Below, in pieces: positions 15,694 through 24,430 of a DNA stretch of 64,000 nucleotides. Location of the stretch: the NCBI GenBank assembly GCA_016744695.1, contig JADGDV010000022.1, positions 1 through 64,000 on the forward strand, given 5' to 3'. Position 1 is the stretch's first letter, and the number at the start of each line of letters is the position of its first letter. Both the position numbers and the translations under genes were made by a program. This DNA comes from Hahellaceae bacterium. Lineage in GTDB: Bacteria; Pseudomonadota; Gammaproteobacteria; Pseudomonadales; Oleiphilaceae. The notes under the pieces were generated by a model. That model was not told the DNA's origin and ran no database searches. It worked only from the letters and a program-made list of their open reading frames with translations.

Positions 15694-17890
15694 CTTGTAG
15701 CTCCTTCAATGAAATCATAGAACGACGTTGGTACAGCATTCCAATGCCTACCATGTAGCAAATTAAACCGAGCAATACATATAATTGAGATGAGGTCGCT
15801 GTTTGAGGAAAATGCGCCATCCGCGGCGTGCTTCCTTTAGGTGATAATTGTGGTAGAGCGTCTTTTCTGAGTGTTGTCTCTACAGGCCGTGAGACTACCT
15901 GCTCTACTGCTACCAAGCTGGTATAAGGGCTCACTAAATGATGCTCCAGCGCCACATCAATGACTTGCTGGCGAACGTCTTCATTGCTCGTTGTTCCTAG
16001 GTTTTTAGCATCCATTAACGATTCAATTTTTTGTCGCCCCCAAAAAGTGGCTATCCCTTTCGCCTGCTTTGCACCCGCAAGGTTAATAGATTGCTCCCAT
16101 AATGGGGTATGACTATGCTGCAGACCAATACTATTCGCTGTCAGCTTAAGCGTCTCAGTCAGTTTATTTTGTTCGCCCTCTTGAACCTTATGCTTTATTA
16201 CCTGAATAACAGGCTCTCCCAGATAGAGGTCACCCGTTAATGAAGGGTAGCTTTCAAATTGATCATTTTCTGAATCTAACCCTGCACTTAACAAAAGGTC
16301 ACTCAGAACGGGGGCGCTCAGCTTTTTAAATAACCCTTCTAGTTTAGTTTCAACTTCATTCAAGTCACTGATATAAGTGAAACTACCGCGCCCCATTTCT
16401 GCCGCCTTTCTCATGAAGTAGCTATTAGGCGCGGAACCAATCCCAATCGTAAATAGTCTCGACTCACCCAACGCTTGCTCAATCTGCTTAAACAACGCAG
16501 ACTCATTACCTACGCTACCATCCGTAATAAAAACAACCTGACGTAGATACCCTGGATAAACATTACCCGACAAAGCCGCCTCCAATGCTGAAGCCATCTC
16601 CGTTCCACCATCAGCATTCAAATTATGAACATAATTCAATGCATGCTTAATATTTCGACTATTAGCCGGTACCGAAGATGAATACAATGAATGTGTCGTA
16701 CTATTAAATTCAATTACGTTAAATCGATCACTAGGTTTAAGGCTATTAAGCGCTTTATCCAATGCCATGCGCGCCTGACGGATAGACTCCCCACCCATAG
16801 AGCCTGATGTATCAATAACAAAAACCTGCTCTCTTGGTAGGGTCATATCTCCTGGTAATTGCTGAGGCGGCATGACCATCAATAATGAATATTGCGCCCC
16901 ATTCCACATTTCGGTAAACAGCGCTGCTTTTGGGCTCGCCCCTGCCTGCGGCTCCCATGCCAATACAAAGTCTCTATCCATTGCGGTCTCACCTTCTTTC
17001 AACGAGACTTTATAGGTGTTTTCATTTCTACTTTCCTCAGTCTTTACAACAATGCTGTGGCTTGTACTGTTAATTGAATCGACAGAGAAACCCGTATTAA
17101 TTTCGACCTGTAAACTAACATTATGGCTAGGCTTGACCAATGAACTCGAAGGAACTGTAAAAGGCGATATCAAGTGAGCATCTGACACTTGGTCGGTTGG
17201 TAGAGCCCAGCCAGTGTTTGTATCGACCGCGATTTCTAGTCCTGATATCTTTTGACCAGGGAAATAACGAGGCGTGGTAGTCAACGGAAAACGAAGTTCA
17301 AATGCGCCATGCTGATAATCAAGCACCTGATTGTATTCCAATATAATCTCTACCGTTTCACCAGGGGGAATATTTGCAATGTTATTAGTAAATAAGTTGG
17401 GTCGTTGTTGCTCAACCAGCGAGGTTTTTTTACCTGCTTTTTTAGCTTGCTGATAAATCCTCTTTGCTTGAGATTTTTCTTTAATTTCTCCCTTAATTAC
17501 TCGCTCACCGATTTTCATTTCCATTAAATAAAGTGCTGCATTTTCAGGTAACGGAAATGCGTAAACCGCTTCAAGCCAATCATTAGTATCATTTTTAAAC
17601 TGTTGTTTCAGTCGAGCCGTGACGATAAGTCCCGAAACAACGATGTCGACCTCTTCACTTAACAAAGTAGCCGGATCATATTTTATTGAACTGTCATTAG
17701 CTTGCGCTCTATTAAATAATAATCGCCCGCTTTCAACCTGATTCAGAGATATGGTTTTTGACTCCACAGCCTGAGCACTCAGGCTATACCCCGTCAACAA
17801 TAGGAAAATAGCCAAGAGCATGAATATATCGTCTCTTAGAGCCTGCCACCGCCACATTTCTTTATTGCTACTTGTAAGTCTATTTTCCAT
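15686..17890 (-). CDS. Marine sortase target protein (VIT and VWA domains)
   Basis: This is the presumed sole substrate of the adjacent sortase. After an N-terminal hydrophobic segment (about 22-42) comes a VIT domain (about 55-190). A von Willebrand A domain (about 350-520) follows, with the MIDAS motif DTSGSMGG near 359-366. The C-terminal signal is FPQTA (694-698), a hydrophobic span (about 703-720), then a QRR positive tail, an LPxTG-like layout. At 734 residues it is full length. VIT/VWA proteins resemble inter-alpha-trypsin inhibitor heavy chains and bind ligands through a metal ion. Cell-envelope display is inferred. The FPQTA core replaces the usual leucine. Confidence 0.9.
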   Translation of the reverse strand: MENRLTSSNKEMWRWQALRDDIFMLLAIFLLLTGYSLSAQAVESKTISLNQVESGRLLFNRAQANDSSIKYDPATLLSEEVDIVVSGLIVTARLKQQFKNDTNDWLEAVYAFPLPENAALYLMEMKIGERVIKGEIKEKSQAKRIYQQAKKAGKKTSLVEQQRPNLFTNNIANIPPGETVEIILEYNQVLDYQHGAFELRFPLTTTPRYFPGQKISGLEIAVDTNTGWALPTDQVSDAHLISPFTVPSSSLVKPSHNVSLQVEINTGFSVDSINSTSHSIVVKTEESRNENTYKVSLKEGETAMDRDFVLAWEPQAGASPKAALFTEMWNGAQYSLLMVMPPQQLPGDMTLPREQVFVIDTSGSMGGESIRQARMALDKALNSLKPSDRFNVIEFNSTTHSLYSSSVPANSRNIKHALNYVHNLNADGGTEMASALEAALSGNVYPGYLRQVVFITDGSVGNESALFKQIEQALGESRLFTIGIGSAPNSYFMRKAAEMGRGSFTYISDLNEVETKLEGLFKKLSAPVLSDLLLSAGLDSENDQFESYPSLTGDLYLGEPVIQVIKHKVQEGEQNKLTETLKLTANSIGLQHSHTPLWEQSINLAGAKQAKGIATFWGRQKIESLMDAKNLGTTSNEDVRQQVIDVALEHHLVSPYTSLVAVEQVVSRPVETTLRKDALPQLSPKGSTPRMAHFPQTATSSQLYVLLGLICYMVGIGMLYQRRSMISLKELQDA

Positions 17891-18110
17891 TACTCAACCC
17901 TCTTTTTATTTAATCGACCGATGTGCTTCTACGACTTATTACAACAAGAAAAGTTGTCAGAACAGTGGATAAAAAATGTCTGCATGAAGGTGAAATGTGA
18001 TGAATTATGGCAATATCTATTTAAGGGATAGTCGAGAGCAAGCACTCATGTTTTAATCATCATTAGCCTGTCACTTGAAATGACGTATTTGAAATCAGCA
18101 GGGAATAAGA

Positions 18111-18812
18111 ATGAAACGTAAGATTGCCATTATCGAGGATGAACCCGAAATTAGGGCTAACTACTGCGATGCACTCAAAAAGTATGGCTATGATGTAGTA
18201 GACTTCGATAATCGGTTAGATGCTATGGCGCATTTTGAGCATTCATTACCTGACCTGGTGATTATTGATGTTGGTTTAGGCGATGACATTGAGGGCGGGT
18301 TCGAAGTTTGTAGGCAATTAAGAGTAAAATCTCCTGAGCTACCGATGATATTTCTCACCGCGAGGGACAGTGAACTCGACCAAATACTAGGGCTTAAGTT
18401 AGGCGCTGATGACTACCTTACTAAAGATATCAACCTGCCTCATATGATGGCTAGAATTGTTGCCCTGTTTCGCCGTGTTGATGCAATGCAAAATAAGGCC
18501 AGCAAACCGGATGAAACGCTTTCCCGTGGATCACTTGATGTTAATGTCGATAGAATGAGAGTAACTTGGAACACCCACCCCATAGACTTAACCGTCACTG
18601 AATTCTGGATGCTTCATACCCTCATTAAGTATCCGGGCCATGTTAAGAGCCGAGATCAGTTGATGGAAGCAGCCAACACAGTGCTAGATGACAACACCAT
18701 CACCTCTCACATTAAGCGTATTAGAAAAAAATTCACATTAATCGACAATACATTTAACAGTATTCAAACCGCTTATGGCATGGGCTATCGCTGGATGTCT
18801 GATGAGGCTTAA
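18111..18812 (+). CDS. pdsR: Dedicated sortase system response regulator
   Basis: This is an OmpR-type DNA-binding response regulator. The receiver domain has the acidic pocket EDEP (9-12) and phospho-acceptor Asp53 in IIDVGLGDD. The lysine of the conserved LTKD segment lies near residue 106. A winged-helix domain follows (about 135-230), with VTEFWMLHTL and the C-terminal GYRWM. It is divergent from the sortase operon across 220 bases and directly abuts the kinase gene. This position is the hallmark of the proteobacterial dedicated sortase two-component pair, so control of the target/sortase operon is the likely job. CAGGGAA precedes the ATG. Confidence 0.88.
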   Translation: MKRKIAIIEDEPEIRANYCDALKKYGYDVVDFDNRLDAMAHFEHSLPDLVIIDVGLGDDIEGGFEVCRQLRVKSPELPMIFLTARDSELDQILGLKLGADDYLTKDINLPHMMARIVALFRRVDAMQNKASKPDETLSRGSLDVNVDRMRVTWNTHPIDLTVTEFWMLHTLIKYPGHVKSRDQLMEAANTVLDDNTITSHIKRIRKKFTLIDNTFNSIQTAYGMGYRWMSDEA

Positions 18813-20891
18813 TTGAAATTACGAAACCAGCTACTTCTGATTAGTCTGTTAACGCTGCTTATTCCATGGGGTGGTTATTTATTCATCCAAGAGTTGGAGC
18901 AAACACTTAGGCATCAGCAGCTAAAAAATCTCAGCCAGCATGCTGAACTCGTGGCCAAGCAGATTAACAGTCATAAATTCAACGCGGCACCAAATAAGCC
19001 CCACACTTATGAGTCTATTTATGCATTTACACTTCCATCACCCATCATCCTGGATGGATATTTCGATGACTGGCGTTCGGTTTCTCAGCAAACTATTCCT
19101 TTAGAAAAAACAAAAGATGCATTTTCAGCAAGGTATCTAGCGGGAATTAATGGTGACCGTTTTTATCTGTTTATAGCCGTTACTAACAAAAATACTCGCT
19201 ATAGAAATCCAAGCAAAAGGGATTTAACAAACAACGACCATTTATTACTAAAACTAGCGCTCCCCACTGGGGGCATAACAGAACTAATTGCTAGCCCCAT
19301 AGCCCCAGGCCCTCTGGATCTTTTATCTCGAAGTGGCTCAAGGCACTTTATAAAAGACAGTACGTTACGTGGTTATTGGCAAGACACCCAAGATGGCTAT
19401 CAAATTGAGCTTGAAATACCTTTATCTAGAGTAAACCAAGGCTTAGGGTTCTCTATTATCAAGGCTCCCTCAGTAACCACAGAAAAACAATGGTCAGGCA
19501 TAACATCACCAGAAGAGAACCGAGTTCTTGCTCCGGTTATATACCGACAACATACGCTTGAGTCATTGCTAGCCCCCTACCAACAAAACCACACTCGCAT
19601 TAGTGTGCTCAATAAAGATACATGGGTTATCGCACAACTTGGTAAAGCCAATGAAGAGCAATTTAGTTCTCCTTGGCAACAAGGTGAATATAAATCACTG
19701 GCTCGAGATATATTACTATCATTATTTAAGGCCGTGTTAGGTACATCTCAACCCAAAGATATAGAAGAGAAAACAAAGCCAGGCCAACGTAGCAATGCCA
19801 TTATTAAGGCGGCACTAGATAATAAAGCAAGCAGCAACTGGTTTACTGACCCCGACAGCAAGCAAGCCATTATCGCGGCAGCCTACCCTATAACTTTGAA
19901 TAGCAATCAACCCAACTTAGTTCAAAGCGTCGTATTGGTAGAACAAACAACGGAAGCTATCGCCTCTCTTTCTGACCGCGCTATGGTTAAGTTAATTGCC
20001 ATCAGCTTCTCTGTCGTCTTAATAATTATTATGGTGTTACTAGGGTTTGCAAGCTTACTGTCATGGAGGGTCACTCACTTACGCAATCACATTGAAGATT
20101 CAATTAGTGAAGATGGCCGCATGGGGCAGTTTTATGAACCCTCCAACGCTCAAGATGAGCTAGGTGATTTATCAAGAAGTTTTGCCAGTATGCACAAAGA
20201 AGTCTCAAGCTATACAGAGTACCTTGAAGGTTTCTCAAAAAAGCTATCTCACGAACTCAAAACACCCCTAGCCATTGTTCGTTCATCGCTAGAAAACATA
20301 TCAATGCTAAGCAACAGCACAGAACTAAATACTTACTTACATCGAGCAGACAACGGAGCAAAACGTCTTAGCCTTATTCTCCAGTCAATGAGCGAAGCGT
20401 CCCGCCTAGAAAAAAGCATAGCGAGTACAGAGAAAGAAGAATTTGACCTGACAGAAGTCGTTTCAGGTACAGGGAAGGCCTTTCAAAGCATGCTAACAGA
20501 ACACCGTTTATCACTTAATATTGAGCAAGGCTTTAAGAAGGTATTAGGTTCACCAGAGCTTATTGCTCAGCTCTTAGACAAACTCATTGAAAATGCACGA
20601 GACTTCACCCCTAAAAATGGAACAATTAGCATAGAGCTAAACACAAGATCAGGCGACTACTGTTTACGAGTCAGTAATGAGGGCTCTCTATTACCGATAA
20701 AAATGAAACGAGACATCTTTAATTCGTTCGTTTCTGTGAGGGGGGGAGATCAAAAAGAAGGACACATGGGACAAGGTTTGGTGATCGTAAAATTAATTAC
20801 TGACTATCACAAGGGCAGAGTAACCGCCTTTAATCTTGAGAATAAAAGCGGCGTTTGCTTCGATGTTCGTTTACCTAAAGACTCAAACTAA
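18813..20891 (+). CDS. pdsS: Dedicated sortase system sensor histidine kinase
   Basis: This is a membrane sensor kinase paired with pdsR. The N-terminal helix is at about 5-25. A large periplasmic domain (about 26-390) contains ILDGYFDDWRS, the signature of a CBM9-like sugar-binding fold. A second helix is at about 392-415, then HAMP, HisKA with His480 in LSHELKTPL, and HATPase with the N-box near 590 and a GQGLVIVK block. The start is TTG 18813, directly after the pdsR stop, with GAGG in the end of pdsR serving as ribosome site. A run of seven G at 20740-20746 lies in the ATPase domain. Confidence 0.88.
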   Translation: MKLRNQLLLISLLTLLIPWGGYLFIQELEQTLRHQQLKNLSQHAELVAKQINSHKFNAAPNKPHTYESIYAFTLPSPIILDGYFDDWRSVSQQTIPLEKTKDAFSARYLAGINGDRFYLFIAVTNKNTRYRNPSKRDLTNNDHLLLKLALPTGGITELIASPIAPGPLDLLSRSGSRHFIKDSTLRGYWQDTQDGYQIELEIPLSRVNQGLGFSIIKAPSVTTEKQWSGITSPEENRVLAPVIYRQHTLESLLAPYQQNHTRISVLNKDTWVIAQLGKANEEQFSSPWQQGEYKSLARDILLSLFKAVLGTSQPKDIEEKTKPGQRSNAIIKAALDNKASSNWFTDPDSKQAIIAAAYPITLNSNQPNLVQSVVLVEQTTEAIASLSDRAMVKLIAISFSVVLIIIMVLLGFASLLSWRVTHLRNHIEDSISEDGRMGQFYEPSNAQDELGDLSRSFASMHKEVSSYTEYLEGFSKKLSHELKTPLAIVRSSLENISMLSNSTELNTYLHRADNGAKRLSLILQSMSEASRLEKSIASTEKEEFDLTEVVSGTGKAFQSMLTEHRLSLNIEQGFKKVLGSPELIAQLLDKLIENARDFTPKNGTISIELNTRSGDYCLRVSNEGSLLPIKMKRDIFNSFVSVRGGDQKEGHMGQGLVIVKLITDYHKGRVTAFNLENKSGVCFDVRLPKDSN

Positions 20892-20895
20892 AAAG

Positions 20896-21399
20896 TTACT
20901 TACGCTTTTTTGGCGTCCAGGCCCAAACCATTTCCATAAGGATAGGCTCTTTACCGTCTGCATCCATCACAGTAACTTTAACAACCGTTTCACCCTTCTC
21001 TTGAGTGCGAATCTGCTCAATTTGCTTGTTAGTCAATGAGGCTACCGCTTTCATATCCCCTTTAGCACGCTTAACATAATCTGCTTTTATCGTTTTAATA
21101 ACCGGCACTGATGTGTCAGGTACATTCATTCCAATCAGGTAGCCCGTTGCAGATTCAGCAATCAAAATACTTGCCACGGCATGCACAGAACCAATATGAT
21201 TTTGAACTGACTTTTTGTTTTTTAAAGTAATTACTGCATTTTTATTAGTCAGCTCTTCAATTTTAATACCGGTGGTACCTGTAAACTTAACGAATGTACC
21301 AAAAAATGTGCTTAGCGCTTTAACTCGTACAAAATCAGGCAGTGAGTTAATTTTACTTACGATCGCAGTCATCTTGTTTTTTTTGCTCATGCTAAACAC
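20896..21399 (-). CDS. DUF4442 hot-dog fold protein
   Basis: This is a PaaI/thioesterase-like single hot-dog domain. The segment NHIGSVHAVASI corresponds to the acyl-CoA thioesterase helix, where Asn and His usually act. DUF4442 proteins are thought to hydrolyse or bind acyl-CoA, but substrates are unproved. The frame opens with GTG 21399 behind AGGA; ATG 21390 is a close alternative. It is convergent with pdsS, only four bases away, and divergent from the acyl-CoA-binding protein gene, which hints at a shared acyl-CoA context. Confidence 0.82.
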   Translation of the reverse strand: MFSMSKKNKMTAIVSKINSLPDFVRVKALSTFFGTFVKFTGTTGIKIEELTNKNAVITLKNKKSVQNHIGSVHAVASILIAESATGYLIGMNVPDTSVPVIKTIKADYVKRAKGDMKAVASLTNKQIEQIRTQEKGETVVKVTVMDADGKEPILMEMVWAWTPKKRK

Positions 21400-21571
21400 T
21401 CTATCCTATTAGTTTCTCTAAAAAAGGGCACTAGAGTACATGATATGCTCGATAATCAAAAATATAATTGACTTAAGGGACCTAAAATCAATCCACTTGA
21501 GTCACTATTGCACTATGGGCTGCAGCGTTATAATCTACACCACACAATTAGCGACAATAGAAGGAATAACA

Positions 21572-21844
21572 ATGAGCGACTTAAAACAGAAGTTCGAAGA
21601 GTCCGTAAACTATGTTCAAAATGCGGAAGGTAACTTCAAGCCATCAAATGAACTTAAACTGCAAATGTACGCACTATTCAAGCAAGCATCAGAAGGTGAT
21701 GTAAGCGGCAAAAAGCCTGGAAGAATGGATTTTATTAATCGGGCAAAATACGAAGCATGGGAAAAATGTAAAGGACAGTCTTCTGATGACGCAATGCAAA
21801 ATTATATTGATAGCATTGAAACGTTAAAATCAGAAAACGGCTAG
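21572..21844 (+). CDS. Acyl-CoA-binding protein (ACBP)
   Basis: A 90-residue four-helix protein that binds and buffers long-chain acyl-CoA esters in the cytosol. The conserved core is visible: LKLQMYALFKQASEGDVSG, then KKPGRMDFINRAKYEAWEK, as in eukaryotic and bacterial ACBP. I chose ATG 21572 because AAGGA lies at 21561-21565 and it matches the normal ACBP N terminus; the frame open from 21440 adds 44 unrelated residues. A long hairpin follows. Confidence 0.93.
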   Translation: MSDLKQKFEESVNYVQNAEGNFKPSNELKLQMYALFKQASEGDVSGKKPGRMDFINRAKYEAWEKCKGQSSDDAMQNYIDSIETLKSENG

Positions 21845-21857
21845 TACAGCAGTGCAG

Positions 21858-21916
21858 TATTGACGCCGGACGACTATTTATCGTAAATAAAACGTCCATC
21901 TGGCGTCAATATTTTA
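21858..21916 (+). terminator. Long hairpin after the ACBP gene
   Basis: Perfect ten-base arms TATTGACGCC and GGCGTCAATA (21858-21867, 21902-21911) are extended inward by GACG/CGTC and followed by TTTTA. It probably ends the ACBP transcript, although the T run is short. Confidence 0.65.
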
Positions 21917-22030
21917 TCGTATCTCTACCGGTCATAACCTTTCTTATCTTTCATTTTACAAGCGTAACCAGAATGTAATAGAATCCGTCTAAAATTAGAA
22001 TAATAACTCAAAAAGAAAAGGATGCTGTTT

Positions 22031-22336
22031 ATGGATAATGCAGAAGCATTGGACCAGAGTCAGTCTGGATTACTATACCAGGTTCAGAAAATAGTAAAGA
22101 AGCAACACTTCAACATTCGTACAGAACAAACCTACCAACACTGGATAACCCAATATATATTCTTTAATGACCTGAAGAACCCAGCTTTGTTATCTGATAA
22201 TAACGTACAGAAATTTCTTAAATATCTTACTGTAAATATAGGATTGTCTAGAGCGAAGGTAAACCAAGCAAAAGAAGCACTGGCTTTTCTTTATGATAAG
22301 GTGTTGCATAAACCCTTAAGGTTTATGGCGAAGTAG
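22031..22336 (+). CDS. Orphan integrase N-terminal SAM-like (core-binding) domain protein
   Basis: The 101-residue protein resembles only the core-binding domain of tyrosine recombinases, closest to integron-integrase type: NIRTEQTYQHWITQYIFF, then VQKFLKYLTV, then AKVNQAKEALAFLYDKVL. No catalytic domain follows; the frame ends cleanly and a strong terminator comes 7 bases later. I chose ATG 22031 because AAGGA lies at 22018-22022; ATG 22022 is embedded in that site. It may be a decayed integrase or a domesticated DNA-binding protein. No att-like repeats were seen. Confidence 0.75.
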   Translation: MDNAEALDQSQSGLLYQVQKIVKKQHFNIRTEQTYQHWITQYIFFNDLKNPALLSDNNVQKFLKYLTVNIGLSRAKVNQAKEALAFLYDKVLHKPLRFMAK

Positions 22337-22342
22337 GAAAAC

Positions 22343-22373
22343 AAAAAAGAGATGACATTCATCTCTTTTTTTA
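22343..22373. terminator. Bidirectional terminator, orphan SAM-like gene / exported protein gene
   Basis: The stem GAGATGA / TCATCTC with a CAT loop is extended by A6 on the left and T7 on the right. It serves both convergent genes. Confidence 0.9.
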
Positions 22374-22374
22374 T

Positions 22375-22824
22375 TTATCGTTCTGAAACATTCGCGTTAA
22401 ACTGCTCATAATGTCTATTACCCACATCAGGAGTAATTGAATAGCTATTTCCCCAAGTGCTGCCAGGAACATATCGAGGTTCCGCATAATTTAACGTAAC
22501 AGGTATTTCATGACGACCAAGATCCGTTTGCCTATCTTGGGGTAGCAATAAACTCGTATCTTCATACATAGTAACAGGTTGCTGTGACCGCTTAACGCCT
22601 CCGGAACTTGTTGGTTCCAACCCACCAGCAATAACAGCTTCAGATAGTTCATCTTCTTCAATCGCATTCAAGCGAAAGTTTTCTAATGTAGATTTTTCCT
22701 TATGCTCTAACTCTTCAATGCTTTTATTACCATCAGCTAATGACGCAGTTGAAACGCATACCCCTACACTTAAGAGAGCAACGACCAAGCGAAGTCTATT
22801 TTGGCTTCCAAACTGAATTTTCAT
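22375..22824 (-). CDS. Exported hypothetical protein, 149 residues
   Basis: I do not recognise the family. An N-terminal signal peptide (about 1-30, core LVVALLSVGVCVSTASLA) predicts export to the periplasm. The mature part is acidic and helical at first (residues 35-65), then polar and Pro/Tyr-rich with NYAEPRYVPGSTWGNSY. No lipobox, cysteine pair or repeats are visible. It ends at the bidirectional terminator and is probably monocistronic. Confidence 0.65.
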   Translation of the reverse strand: MKIQFGSQNRLRLVVALLSVGVCVSTASLADGNKSIEELEHKEKSTLENFRLNAIEEDELSEAVIAGGLEPTSSGGVKRSQQPVTMYEDTSLLLPQDRQTDLGRHEIPVTLNYAEPRYVPGSTWGNSYSITPDVGNRHYEQFNANVSER

Positions 22825-22999
22825 TTTTTATTTCCCTATACTAAACGCACAGCACATACGTACAACTTTAACTACACAAGACGAAATCTTCACCTACTAG
22901 GTTATTTTATAGACAATTAACGCTCAAAGGTAAAGTAATCCCCAATAATGTGAATTGACTCACTGTTCATCTATTAACTCAACAATCAACCAACTTGAA

Positions 23000-23926
23000 T
23001 TATTTTATCAAAATCAACTGGTCTAAATAGAGCTTTTCTTGAGTACCTAAATTATAACTAAACAAACCAAGCCCCCACACTTCACTTAGATTAAACGCTC
23101 TATTTTTAGGCGCGCTATAAACGTCATCCAAGGTTATTGTTAGTCTGTTCCACCCTTGCTTTAAAGAATATCGTCTATTAAAACGATCAGAATAAAGTTG
23201 AGCCGATTCGGCATGCAACTTATCATGAATACGAATAGTGACAAACAAATTAACTTTAGGACTCCACACATCAAACTGCAAAAAGCGATAACCCTGCCAA
23301 TCGGGAGAAAAATCCCTTGTTGCGACCCCGCTATAACCTTCATCAAGCAACATAAACGCCAAAGAGTATAAGCCCTCTGTTGATCTAAGCGTCGATCTCT
23401 TTAGCTCACCGCCACTCCACCGACTTAACTCTGAATGATTCTCGAAGTCAGAGATCAATGGAAATTTACTTATGGCTACCACCTCATCATACACAATAGT
23501 AAAAAACGGTGTAATCACAGTAATACAGAGGAATAATGTCAGCGCAGTCAATAACCGTTGCCGTCGACCTAAACCAAAAACAAATAACCAGGCTAACAAA
23601 CCTCCGACTATATCAGCCAGAACATCCCATAAACTTAACGTCCGGCCAACAAAGCTCTGTGTGTACTCCGAACTAAAAGCAATTCCAATGACGATACAAC
23701 TATAAGCCACTGGTAATACTTTTTGAGAGATATATTTAGCTCGATCTAATAGCTCAAGAACAACAACCCCAACCACAAACATAAATGGAACATGACCCAA
23801 ATCCCAGATTGCCTTAAATATTCGGCTAGAGTAGTAATCAGGCCCTCCAATAAACAATAAAATAAACCCAACTAGCACACATAAGTAGAGAAGATACCTA
23901 CAAGGGTGAGATTTATTAACTCTCAC
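23000..23926 (-). CDS. VanZ-like membrane protein with C-terminal jelly-roll-like domain
   Basis: The N-terminal half has four to five hydrophobic helices (about 10-155) with the VanZ-type pattern: a helix ending EYTQ, then GRTLSLWDVLADIVGG. The C-terminal half (about 160-308) is predicted periplasmic and beta-rich, with a galactose-binding-like feel (LQFDVWSPK, WNRLTITLDDV, LYLDQLIL). VanZ family roles are mostly unknown; the fusion suggests recognition of a surface polymer. The GTG start at 23926 overlaps the end of greB by 11 bases, so translation is probably coupled. Confidence 0.8.
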   Translation of the reverse strand: MRVNKSHPCRYLLYLCVLVGFILLFIGGPDYYSSRIFKAIWDLGHVPFMFVVGVVVLELLDRAKYISQKVLPVAYSCIVIGIAFSSEYTQSFVGRTLSLWDVLADIVGGLLAWLFVFGLGRRQRLLTALTLFLCITVITPFFTIVYDEVVAISKFPLISDFENHSELSRWSGGELKRSTLRSTEGLYSLAFMLLDEGYSGVATRDFSPDWQGYRFLQFDVWSPKVNLFVTIRIHDKLHAESAQLYSDRFNRRYSLKQGWNRLTITLDDVYSAPKNRAFNLSEVWGLGLFSYNLGTQEKLYLDQLILIK

Positions 23927-24425
23927 AAGCGGTATAACTAATGGCGACTACAAAATAAACCTGCTCTCCATCGGGAGTATTTATGCTAAATTCATCATCA
24001 ACCTGCTTTTTTAGAAGCCCACGTCCCATTGGTGAGTCAACGCTAATAAACCCCTTGCTCATATCAAACTCGTCAGGACCAACAATTCTATAGCGAAATT
24101 CATCGCCAGATTCGCTTTCTAGCGTCACCCAAGCGCCAAAGTATACTCGTGTCTGATCATCGGGTTTCTGATCAACTACCACCATGTTATCAAGTCTTTT
24201 TCTTAAGAAACGAACCCGCCAATCAATTTCTCTTAATTGTTTTTTTCCATAAATATATTCTGCGTTCTCAGAGCGATCACCTTGTGCAGCCGCCTCAGAT
24301 ACTGCCTGGGTTACTTCCGGACGCTTAACCTTCCATAAATAATGAAGCTCATCCTTAAGAACCTGCTCGCCTTCTGGGGTGATATATTTAGAACCCGGTT
24401 TTTGTGGTGCACGATAACGCCCCAT
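23916..24425 (-). CDS. greB: Transcription elongation factor GreB
   Basis: It binds the RNA polymerase secondary channel and stimulates cleavage of backtracked RNA. The N-terminal coiled coil carries RSENAEYIYGKKQLREID, with the acidic DRSENAE tip needed for cleavage. The C-terminal FKBP-like domain includes GAWVTLE and SPMGRGLL. LWKVKRPEVTQAV favours GreB over GreA. At 169 residues it is slightly longer than E. coli GreB. It sits between a four-helix membrane protein and the VanZ-like gene, with 5-base spacing and an 11-base overlap, so all three likely form an operon. Confidence 0.93.
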   Translation of the reverse strand: MGRYRAPQKPGSKYITPEGEQVLKDELHYLWKVKRPEVTQAVSEAAAQGDRSENAEYIYGKKQLREIDWRVRFLRKRLDNMVVVDQKPDDQTRVYFGAWVTLESESGDEFRYRIVGPDEFDMSKGFISVDSPMGRGLLKKQVDDEFSINTPDGEQVYFVVAISYTACES

Positions 24426-24430
24426 AAGTA

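Noticed and set aside
18075-18095. Direct TTGAAAT repeats 14 bases apart before pdsR as a regulator site
   Set aside because: The spacing does not fit the usual 10-11-base turn of OmpR-type boxes and the sequence is AT-rich; too weak to list.
20740-20746. Seven-G run in the pdsS ATPase domain as a phase-variation site
   Set aside because: The run is shorter than those usually shown to slip often, and there is no second tract; it is noted only as a minor feature of the kinase.
22031-22336. Integron or prophage attachment region around the orphan integrase domain
   Set aside because: No attC-like palindromes, flanking direct repeats, tRNA or other phage genes are visible in the adjoining 1.5 kb.
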